From NCBI GenBank assembly GCA_937925855.1, contig CALAMO010000054.1, positions 1 to 42,447 on the forward strand: a stretch of 42,447 nucleotides of DNA. Reading direction: 5' to 3'. The notes beneath the pieces are model-generated. The model searched no databases. It worked only from the letters and a program-made list of their open reading frames with translations, and had not been told where the DNA came from. The number at the start of each line of letters is the position of its first letter. The stretch's first letter is position 1. The position numbers and the translations under genes are program-made. Below, in pieces: positions 27,641 to 34,940 of the stretch. The DNA comes from an uncultured Thiotrichaceae bacterium. Lineage in GTDB: Bacteria > Pseudomonadota > Gammaproteobacteria > Thiotrichales > Thiotrichaceae.

Positions 27641-28723
27641 TTAGCGCAGACGCGAACCATCGGATGCAAATAAAAATGCACGCTCCCGCTCGAAGCCGAG
27701 CTCTACGGCGGACTGCGGCTGAACGTCACGCCCCTGCTTGACCTCAAGCACCACGTTTTCATTATCACCCGCACCGTGCGCATACAGATATGAGGTGCCC
27801 CCCAAATGTTCAGCCACATCAATCTCTAACTTAAGCAACACCTCGGCCTGCGCTGAAAAGTGCTCTGGCCGCACGCCCAGCTTGAAACCACTGCCGGGCT
27901 GTACGGTATTGTGCAGCGCCAGCTCAAACTCAACATTCCCCTGGCGCGGTAAGCGAATCCGGGTCTTTTGTTCCTGACTGCTGAGCACTTCAGCTTCAAA
28001 GAAATTCATCCCCGGTGAGCCAATAAAGCCCGCAACAAACAAATTATCGGGGTCGTCATACAATTTCAGCGGTGAACCAACCTGTTCGATATAGCCATCA
28101 CGCAGCACAACAATTTTATCTGCCAGTGTCATCGCTTCTACTTGGTCATGCGTCACATACACCATAGTGGCATCAAGCTCACTGTGCAGCTTAGCAATTT
28201 CAATGCGCATTGCCACTCGCAGCTCGGCATCTAGATTCGACAGCGGCTCATCAAACAGAAAGACCTTTGGCTCACGCACAATCGCGCGACCAATAGCGAC
28301 GCGCTGACGCTGTCCACCAGATAGTGCTTTGGGCTTACGATCCAGCAATGCACCGAGTTCAAGAATCGCGGCGGCTTTGTCAACCCGCTCGGCAATTTCG
28401 GCTTTGTCCATACCGTTCATTTTCAGGCCAAAGCCCATATTGTCGCGCACCGACATATGCGGGTAGAGCGCATAAGTCTGAAACACCATGGCGACGCCAC
28501 GATCGGCGGGATCAACATCAGTGACATCATGCGTATCGATATGGATACTACCGGCAGTTGTGTCTTCTAAGCCAGAAATCATCCGCAGCAGCGTTGATTT
28601 ACCACAGCCAGAAGGACCGACAAACACAACGAATTCACCGCTTTCGACCTGTAGATCTACGCCATGAATGACCTTAACATCACCGAATTTTTTCTCGACA
28701 GCTTTTAGCTTCAGCTCGGCCAT
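27641..28723 (-). CDS. MalK/UgpC/MsmX-type sugar ABC importer ATPase
   Basis: A 360-residue ATPase of the carbohydrate importer class. Walker A is GPSGCGKS (36-43), signature LSGGQRQR (134-141), Walker B VFLFDEP (154-160) and switch VTHDQVEAM. A C-terminal TOBE-type regulatory region spans about 236-360 (FVAGFIGSPGMNF, LGVRPEHFS). It is the only such ATPase in the window and is divergent from a binding protein and two permeases lacking their own ATPase, so it very probably serves them. The ATG at 28723 has GGAG close before it; a TTG at 28750 is less likely. Confidence 0.92.
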   Translation of the reverse strand: MAELKLKAVEKKFGDVKVIHGVDLQVESGEFVVFVGPSGCGKSTLLRMISGLEDTTAGSIHIDTHDVTDVDPADRGVAMVFQTYALYPHMSVRDNMGFGLKMNGMDKAEIAERVDKAAAILELGALLDRKPKALSGGQRQRVAIGRAIVREPKVFLFDEPLSNLDAELRVAMRIEIAKLHSELDATMVYVTHDQVEAMTLADKIVVLRDGYIEQVGSPLKLYDDPDNLFVAGFIGSPGMNFFEAEVLSSQEQKTRIRLPRQGNVEFELALHNTVQPGSGFKLGVRPEHFSAQAEVLLKLEIDVAEHLGGTSYLYAHGAGDNENVVLEVKQGRDVQPQSAVELGFERERAFLFASDGSRLR

Positions 28724-28771
28724 AACCTTACTCCTGAACTCGTTTGCCAATGAACCTAATAAGGGGCTTTA

Positions 28772-28809
28772 GGAACGGGAATTTGCACCAATGCCTAGAT
28801 TCCTGTTCC
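28772..28809 (-). promoter_or_regulatory. Inverted repeat in the malK-side leader
   Basis: GGAACGGGAA (28772-28781) and TTCCTGTTCC (28800-28809) are complementary at nine of ten positions. In the leader of the ATPase gene this could be an operator half-pair or a leader hairpin. Confidence 0.35.
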
Positions 28810-28845
28810 CTGATACGCTATTGCATGCAAAAATGCCTTAGCTAT

Positions 28846-28874
28846 TTGACATGTTGCCACGACCCGAGAATAAT
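28846..28874 (+). promoter_or_regulatory. Strong sigma-70 promoter of the galactoside operon
   Basis: A consensus -35 box TTGACA (28846-28851), 17-base spacer, and -10 box AATAAT (28869-28874). Predicted start near 28881 gives a leader of about 140 bases to the binding protein ATG at 29022. A perfect palindrome TTGCATGCAA (28821-28830) lies 15 bp upstream of the -35 box and may bind a regulator. Confidence 0.65.
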
Positions 28875-28893
28875 TCCAATGCATGAACTAAAA

Positions 28894-28928
28894 CTTCACA
28901 AAATTTCGTAATGCTTCATTATATTTCG
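28894..28928 (+). repeat. 15-bp direct repeat, two helical turns apart: candidate operator
   Basis: CTTCACAAAATTTCG (28894-28908) and CTTCATTATATTTCG (28914-28928) share CTTCA and TTTCG at identical spacing and repeat every 20 bp. They lie just downstream of the predicted transcription start, where a repressor would block the galactoside operon. Confidence 0.45.
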
Positions 28929-29021
28929 CTTTTGCGGGCATGCTATGGTAAAAATACAGAGAAAGTGTAGTTCTTTAGTGAAGTAATGATAAACAGTCAA
29001 ACATCAGGAGGAATACTGGAA

Positions 29022-30257
29022 ATGTTGACAACCCTACGCAAGGCAACCCTTGCCACTCTTACTGCGGCCATGCTGGCCGGTACTGCTTGGGCCGGTGATT
29101 TGGTCATCAATTATGACGGCTCTGATCCCGCTCCCAAGAAAGCTTTTGAACAGGTAATTGCTGACTTTGAGAAAGCCAATCCTGACATCAAAGTGAAGTG
29201 GAATCTGTTTGACCATGAAGGTTATAAAACATCAATCCGTAACTTCCTAACGGCTGAAGCGCCGGATGTAGCTTCCTGGTATGCCGGTAACCGTATGGCC
29301 CCCTTCGTCAACGCTGGTCTGTTTGAAGACGTGTCTGACGTTTGGGCTGATAACGGCCTGAATGACTCACTGGCCTCTGCGGCAGGCGCGATGACCATTG
29401 ATGGTAAAAAGTGGGGCGTACCCTATACTTACTATCAGTGGGGTATCTATTACCGCAAAGACATTTTCGAAAAACTGGACATTGCTGTACCGAAAACATG
29501 GTCAGATTTTCTGGCAGCAGCGGCTAAGCTGAAAGAAAATGACGTGACGCCTATCACCATTGGTACTAAATACCTGTGGACTGCAGCGGGCGTGTTTGAC
29601 TACCTCAATCTGCGTACCAACGGCTACAACGTACACAACGACTTAACTGCCGGTAAGATTAAATATACCGACAGCCGCATCCAAACGGTATTTGATCGCT
29701 GGGATGAGCTGGTTAAGCCAGGTTACTTCATCGAAAACCACGCCGCCATGTCATGGCAGGAAGCGCTGGCACCGATGGTACAAGGCAAAGCCGCCATGTA
29801 TGTCATGGGTAACTTTGCGGTTGCACCGCTGCGTGAAGCCGGTCTCACTGATGATCAGCTGGGCTTCTTCCAGTTCCCTATCATCAATCCTGATATTGCG
29901 GTTGCAGAAGAAGCGCCAACGGATACGTTCCATATTCCCGCCAATGCGAAGAATAAGGAAGATGCCCGTAAATTCCTCGCCTTCTTAGCAGAGAAAGACA
30001 CGCAGTCTATGGTCAACGAGACTCTGGGCCAGCTGCCTATCCATAAGGATGCGACCGTTTCCGACGACAAATTTATCAAAGCGGGTTTTGAGATGCTGTC
30101 GAACGCTAGCAATCTGGCACAGTTTTATGACCGTGATGCGCCTGCTGAAATGGCGAAAGCCGGTATGGAAGGTTTCCAGGAATACATGGTCAAGCCTGAG
30201 CGCCGCGCCAAGATTCTGGAGCGCCTCGATAAGGTACAAGAAAAGGTTTATAAGTAA
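29022..30257 (+). CDS. Periplasmic sugar-binding protein of an ABC importer (galactoside predicted)
   Basis: A 411-residue family 1 extracellular binding protein. The signal peptide (1-23) ends in TAWA before GDLVINYDGSD. Typical stretches are FEKANPDIKVKWNLFDHEGYKTSIRN (split around the sugar cleft), GKKWGVPYTYYQWGIYYRKDIFEKL, GKAAMYVMGNFAVAPL and DTFHIPANAKNKEDARKFLAFLA. The ATG at 29022 is chosen since AGGAGGA lies 9 bases before it; an upstream ATG at 28986 would bury that site. The two permeases, galactosidases and aldolase downstream point to a galactose-containing oligosaccharide as ligand. Confidence 0.9.
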   Translation: MLTTLRKATLATLTAAMLAGTAWAGDLVINYDGSDPAPKKAFEQVIADFEKANPDIKVKWNLFDHEGYKTSIRNFLTAEAPDVASWYAGNRMAPFVNAGLFEDVSDVWADNGLNDSLASAAGAMTIDGKKWGVPYTYYQWGIYYRKDIFEKLDIAVPKTWSDFLAAAAKLKENDVTPITIGTKYLWTAAGVFDYLNLRTNGYNVHNDLTAGKIKYTDSRIQTVFDRWDELVKPGYFIENHAAMSWQEALAPMVQGKAAMYVMGNFAVAPLREAGLTDDQLGFFQFPIINPDIAVAEEAPTDTFHIPANAKNKEDARKFLAFLAEKDTQSMVNETLGQLPIHKDATVSDDKFIKAGFEMLSNASNLAQFYDRDAPAEMAKAGMEGFQEYMVKPERRAKILERLDKVQEKVYK

Positions 30258-30270
30258 GTTTTAAGTCACA

Positions 30271-30303
30271 TACCCAACGGTTATCCCGTATAACCGTTGG
30301 GTA
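30271..30303 (+). terminator. Perfect 14-bp hairpin between binding protein and permease
   Basis: TACCCAACGGTTAT (30271-30284), loop CCCGT, exact complement ATAACCGTTGGGTA (30290-30303). No T run follows, so it is more likely an mRNA-stabilising or partial stop element that keeps binding protein above permease levels. Confidence 0.7.
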
Positions 30304-30348
30304 ATGTCCCTAACACCCCATCTTTAATACCGTCAGCTCGGATCAGCC

Positions 30349-31269
30349 ATGCTCTCAGTCCTACGCAATTCCACAGAACGCCAGCATTACTGGAAGCAAA
30401 ACCGCCTCAGCATTATGCCCTGGCTGTTTCTCGCACCGGGTTTGTTCATGTTCATGCTGTACGTGATCATGCCTATCTTTCAGTCGATCATTGTCAGTTT
30501 CTATCAGTGGGATGGCCTCGGCGAGAAAACGTTTATTGGTTTGGCTAATTACGCCGAACTGTGGGAAGACGATAATTTTTACACCTCATTAAAGAACAAC
30601 TTTATTTGGTTAGTGCTCTACATGCTGGCAGTGCCAGCGGGTCTGTTTATTGCGTTATTCCTCAATCAAACCGTTTGGGGCATTCGCTTATACAAGTCAC
30701 TCTTTTTCTTTCCGTTTGTTATCAGTCAGGTCGTAGTCGGACTGGTTTTTTCTTGGTTTTACGATCCCAGTAATGGCATTTTAGCGTTGATATACAGCCT
30801 ATGGGATGGCAAGCCACCGGCCATTCTCGCCGATGAACGCTACGTGACCTACGGTATTATCGCGGCTGGCCTCTGGCCGCAGATTGCTTACTGTATGATT
30901 TTATATTTAACCGGGCTGAACAACGTGGCACCGGACCAAATTGAAGCTGGCAGGCTAGACGGAGCGCGAAGCTGGCGCATGTTGTGGTATATCATTTTGC
31001 CGCAGTTACGCCCCGCCACCTTCATCGCCGTCGTGGTCACGGTCATTGGCGCACTGCGTTCCTTTGACCTTATTTCTATCATGACTCAGGGTGGGCCATA
31101 CGGCTCGTCTAAAGTACTGGCCTATTATATGTACGAAACCTCGCTGTCGGAGTATGGTTATCGCATGGGCTATGGTGCAACTATCGCCACCATCTTATTC
31201 CTCATCATGATGGTGTATATCTCATTCTTCCTGTGGCGTATGTACCAGCAAGAAAAGGGAGGCCGTTGA
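30349..31269 (+). CDS. Sugar ABC importer permease, MalF/UgpA type
   Basis: A 306-residue inner-membrane permease with about six hydrophobic helices, beginning near MPWLFLAPGLFMFMLYVIMP. The EAA-loop that contacts the ATPase is EAGRLDGARSWRMLWYIILP. It ends one base before the next permease gene, with which it forms the heterodimeric channel. The start at 30349 agrees with family length; no strong ribosome binding site is visible there. Confidence 0.92.
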   Translation: MLSVLRNSTERQHYWKQNRLSIMPWLFLAPGLFMFMLYVIMPIFQSIIVSFYQWDGLGEKTFIGLANYAELWEDDNFYTSLKNNFIWLVLYMLAVPAGLFIALFLNQTVWGIRLYKSLFFFPFVISQVVVGLVFSWFYDPSNGILALIYSLWDGKPPAILADERYVTYGIIAAGLWPQIAYCMILYLTGLNNVAPDQIEAGRLDGARSWRMLWYIILPQLRPATFIAVVVTVIGALRSFDLISIMTQGGPYGSSKVLAYYMYETSLSEYGYRMGYGATIATILFLIMMVYISFFLWRMYQQEKGGR

Positions 31270-31270
31270 T

Positions 31271-32119
31271 ATGTTTCCACGTCCAATAGAAAAATCTTCC
31301 ATCGGTGCACAGCGTGCCTATAATATTGCGCTGCCGATTGCATTGATTATTTGGCTTCTGCCGCTGATCGCTGTCATGCTGACGTCCGTTCGCTCCGGCG
31401 GCGATCTAAATGCAGGTAATTACTGGGGCTGGCCAACCAGCTTCAATATGATTGAAAACTACATGGCCGTTTTCAACAACTCGCCTATCGCAAAATACAT
31501 CTTCAACTCATTTAAAGTCACGATCCCAACGGTGATATTGACCCTAGCTATCAGCTGCCTAACCGGCTACGCGCTGGCGATTTATCGTTTTAAATATAAT
31601 TTGTTCGTCTTCTTTATTTTTGTGGCCGGGAACTTTGTGCCGTTTCAAATCCTAATGATTCCGGTGCGCGATTTCTCAGTGAGCACTGGTCTGTACGACA
31701 CCGTCACCGGCTTAGTCTTATTCCATGCGGCGTTTCAAGCTGGATTCTGCACGCTGTTTATGCGTAATTTTATTAAGGCGCTACCCTTTGATTTGATTGA
31801 ATCAGCGCGGGTCGAAGGTGTCTCTGAAGTCAAAATTTTCTGGCATGTGGTGATGCCGCTGATGCGTCCAGCAATTGCCGCCTTGGCGGTGCTGATCTTT
31901 ACCTTCATCTGGAATGACTATTTCTGGGCGACCGTGCTGGTACAAGGTGATCATGCCTTGCCGATTACCGCCGGGCTGAAATCACTTAATGGCCAGTGGA
32001 TTTCGCAGTGGCACCTCGTTTCAGCCGGTTCAATTGTGGCCGCATTGCCCCCTGTGGCGATGTTCTTCCTGATGCAAAAACATTTCATTGCCGGGTTAAC
32101 CTTAGGCGCGGTCAAATAA
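31271..32119 (+). CDS. Sugar ABC importer permease, MalG/UgpE type
   Basis: A 282-residue inner-membrane permease with about six helices and the EAA-loop ESARVEGVSEVKIFWHVVMP. The helix LPIALIIWLLPLIAVMLTSV at the start and the ending MQKHFIAGLTLGAVK are typical of MalG-type partners. It follows the MalF-type gene after one base, and the alpha-galactosidase gene comes 27 bp later. Confidence 0.93.
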   Translation: MFPRPIEKSSIGAQRAYNIALPIALIIWLLPLIAVMLTSVRSGGDLNAGNYWGWPTSFNMIENYMAVFNNSPIAKYIFNSFKVTIPTVILTLAISCLTGYALAIYRFKYNLFVFFIFVAGNFVPFQILMIPVRDFSVSTGLYDTVTGLVLFHAAFQAGFCTLFMRNFIKALPFDLIESARVEGVSEVKIFWHVVMPLMRPAIAALAVLIFTFIWNDYFWATVLVQGDHALPITAGLKSLNGQWISQWHLVSAGSIVAALPPVAMFFLMQKHFIAGLTLGAVK

Positions 32120-32146
32120 CAATAATCGCATAGAGACAGTCTGATA

Positions 32147-34306
32147 ATGACCCAATACTGGCGCTTGGATAGCCCAGGTCAAACGGTGGTATTGACTGCT
32201 ACTGACGACCTGCCATCCTGTATCTACTGGGGCCTGTGTTTGCCCCTGTCAGAAGATCTAGCCGCACTGACCGCTAATCAACAACGCCCTATTAGTGGTG
32301 CTACGCTGGATGCACCCGTACCCCTATCACTCTGTCCAGAAGAGGCGCGGGGTTTCATGGGACACCCCGGTTTGCTGCTCAGTCGGTGTGACGGTACCCG
32401 TCTGCTGCCAATGTTCACTCTCGTCCAGGTCAATAACGGCGTCTCCACTGACGCGGCTGCCCTACCCCAGCTTGAATGTATTATGCAAGATAGCGCGCTG
32501 GGGCTAAAACTCATACAGACGCTGCGGCTTGACCCTGATAATGAAGTGCTAATTGCCGACAGCCGACTTGAGCTGATGACCGATACCCAAACCACACACG
32601 CGCCACAGCAGGCTGGTATTCGCGTTGACTGGTTGAGCGCACCCGTGTTACCCGTACCTGACAGCAGCACCGAGCTCCTTGATTTCAGCGGGCGCTGGTG
32701 CGGCGAGTTTCAACCTCAGCACCAGCATTGGCAGCTCGGCCTGTATCAGCGCGAGTCACGCGAAGGTCGCACCAGCCACAGCCATCCTCCCCTGCTGTTT
32801 AGCCATGACCGCTGGAGTAATAACACCCAGGGTGAAGTCTATGGCTGGCACCTCGGCTGGGCGGGCGGCCATCGTATGTTGGCCGAGGAACTCACCGACG
32901 GCAGGCGACAGGTACAATTTGGCATCAGCCAACACAGCCTGCTATTAAGCGCGCAGCAGCGCTCAGTCCAAACGCCACCGCTCTATCTGACCTACTCCGC
33001 TAGCGGGATGAACCCCGCGCTCCAGGCATTTCATCAACACAGCCGCCAGCACATTATCCATTTTCCAGCAACCGCAAAACCGCGCCCCGTACATTATAAC
33101 TGTTGGGAAGCGATTTATTTTGAGCACGACCCACACACCTTACAAGACATTGCCAGTCACGCCGCACAGCTGGGCGCAGAGCGTTTTGTACTGGATGATG
33201 GCTGGTTTGTAGGGCGCAATGATGATCACGCTGCCCTCGGCGACTGGACGGTTGATCAAGCAAAATACCCCAAGGGCTTACACGCGCTCATCGCACATGT
33301 CCAAGCCGCAGGCATGGGCTTTGGCCTGTGGGTGGAACCGGAAATGGTCAATCCTGACAGCGCTTTATACCGAGCACACCCGGACTGGGTGCTGGGGCCA
33401 GCTCATCATCCAACCGGACGCCAGCAGTTAGTATTGGATTTAAGCCAAACGGCGGTGACGGACTATCTGTTTGACTGCCTGGATGCACTGCTGCGGGAGC
33501 ATGCGATTGAATACCTGAAATGGGACCATAATCGGGTTTGCTTAGGGGCCACTGCTGCCCAAACCGAAGCGTTTTATCATTTGCTACATCGTCTGCGCGC
33601 GGCGCACCCGGCGGTAGAAATCGAGAGCTGCGCATCCGGCGGTGGCCGTATTGATTTTGGCGTTTTGCAACACACACAACGTGTCTGGCTTTCTGATTCT
33701 AATGATGCATTAGAACGCTGGCGCATTCAGCATGAAGCCGCCCTATTTCTAGCGCCAGAAGTCACCGGCTCCCATGTTGGCCCGCGTCATTGCCACACCT
33801 CAGGCCGCGTTTTACCGATGGCTTTTCGCGCCTGGGTCGCTGCCAGTCGCCATATGGGATTTGAGATGGATCCACGCGAGCTGGATCAAGAAGAGCGCAG
33901 CACGCTCCAGTCCATTACCGCTTGGTATAAGGCGAACCGCGACTGGCTGTTTCGTGGTGCGCTGCATCGCCTAGACAGTGATGATGCCGCTATACTGGCT
34001 GAAATGACGCTCAGCGCCAACCAGCAGCAGTTTGTGGTGTTTGCTGCGCAAATGACTACATCAGCCCGAACTAGCACGCGCTTATTACGCCTCACCGGTT
34101 TGCAACCCGGCCAACTCTACCGCCTGCAACTGCGCAACCCCGAACAGATTGCGCCAAACCTAACTCGCAGCTGGGCCTCTCCGCTGCTAAGTGCGACAGG
34201 CTTGCAGCTCTCCGGGCAGGCGCTAATGACGCGGGGTATCAGTCTGCCGGTAGCTTTTCCAGCCACGATGTGGGTGCTTGAAGGAGCCTTAGCGGATGCC
34301 TGCTGA
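32147..34306 (+). CDS. Alpha-galactosidase, glycoside hydrolase family 36
   Basis: A 719-residue cytoplasmic enzyme (no signal peptide) that would release alpha-linked galactose from melibiose- or raffinose-type sugars. The barrel signature is VLDDGWFVGRNDD, followed by GLWVEPEMVNPDS. The nucleophile is Asp460 in YLKWDHNR. The acid/base Asp is within LSDSNDALERW (Asp517 or Asp520). ESCASGGGRIDFG between them is also family-typical. Length matches bacterial GH36 tetrameric enzymes. Its 3' end overlaps the aldolase gene by 11 bp, so the two are translationally coupled. Confidence 0.93.
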   Translation: MTQYWRLDSPGQTVVLTATDDLPSCIYWGLCLPLSEDLAALTANQQRPISGATLDAPVPLSLCPEEARGFMGHPGLLLSRCDGTRLLPMFTLVQVNNGVSTDAAALPQLECIMQDSALGLKLIQTLRLDPDNEVLIADSRLELMTDTQTTHAPQQAGIRVDWLSAPVLPVPDSSTELLDFSGRWCGEFQPQHQHWQLGLYQRESREGRTSHSHPPLLFSHDRWSNNTQGEVYGWHLGWAGGHRMLAEELTDGRRQVQFGISQHSLLLSAQQRSVQTPPLYLTYSASGMNPALQAFHQHSRQHIIHFPATAKPRPVHYNCWEAIYFEHDPHTLQDIASHAAQLGAERFVLDDGWFVGRNDDHAALGDWTVDQAKYPKGLHALIAHVQAAGMGFGLWVEPEMVNPDSALYRAHPDWVLGPAHHPTGRQQLVLDLSQTAVTDYLFDCLDALLREHAIEYLKWDHNRVCLGATAAQTEAFYHLLHRLRAAHPAVEIESCASGGGRIDFGVLQHTQRVWLSDSNDALERWRIQHEAALFLAPEVTGSHVGPRHCHTSGRVLPMAFRAWVAASRHMGFEMDPRELDQEERSTLQSITAWYKANRDWLFRGALHRLDSDDAAILAEMTLSANQQQFVVFAAQMTTSARTSTRLLRLTGLQPGQLYRLQLRNPEQIAPNLTRSWASPLLSATGLQLSGQALMTRGISLPVAFPATMWVLEGALADAC

Positions 34307-34940
34307 AACCGTTAACAACGTCACTAAACGCCAGATCATTGCGATTCTGCGCGGTATTAGGCCGGATGAGGCGCTGGCCGTTGGCGAGTGCCTGCTTGAG
34401 GCAGGTATTAGCCAGCTGGAAGTACCGCTTAATTCACCGGAGCCGCTGGCGAGTATTCGCAGCCTGGTCGATCATTTTGGGCAGCGCGCTTTGATTGGTG
34501 CAGGTACGGTACTTGATACCAAGCAGGTCGAGCGTGTTGCAGATACCGGCGCTAAATTGGTGGTATCACCCAACTTTAACCCCGCTGTGATTCGCCGCAG
34601 CCAGCAGCTGGGATTAAGCAGCCTACCCGGCGTGATGACACCGACAGAATGCTTCGCCGCACTCGATGCCGGGGCCAACGGACTTAAATTTTTCCCGGCG
34701 CTTAAGCTCGGTTTAGACGGCTTCCAGGCGTTACAGGCGGTACTGCCAGCGGACACGCGCACTTATGCTGTCGGTGGCGTAGGCGCGGCAGATTTTAGCC
34801 GTTGGCTGAGTGCGGGTATCACCGGCTTTGGCATCGGTTCGGCCTTGTATCAGCCGGGCTACAGCACGCTTGAGGTCGGCGCTAAAGCCAAAACGCTGGT
34901 TGAAGCTTGGAACATGGCGAGCTGGCGGCTGAATGAATAG
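34296..34940 (+). CDS. dgoA: 2-dehydro-3-deoxy-6-phosphogalactonate (KDPGal) aldolase
   Basis: A 214-residue class I aldolase that splits KDPGal to pyruvate and glyceraldehyde 3-phosphate, the last step of De Ley-Doudoroff galactose breakdown. The Schiff-base Lys131 lies in NGLKFFPALKLG, the general base Glu42 in QLEVPLNSPEPLASI, and ILRGI and GAGTVL are in place. The EVPLNSPEP wording favours the KDPGal rather than the KDPG type, and the flanking galactosidases agree. Galactose dehydrogenase, galactonate dehydratase and KDGal kinase are not in the window. It overlaps both neighbours. Confidence 0.88.
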   Translation: MPAETVNNVTKRQIIAILRGIRPDEALAVGECLLEAGISQLEVPLNSPEPLASIRSLVDHFGQRALIGAGTVLDTKQVERVADTGAKLVVSPNFNPAVIRRSQQLGLSSLPGVMTPTECFAALDAGANGLKFFPALKLGLDGFQALQAVLPADTRTYAVGGVGAADFSRWLSAGITGFGIGSALYQPGYSTLEVGAKAKTLVEAWNMASWRLNE

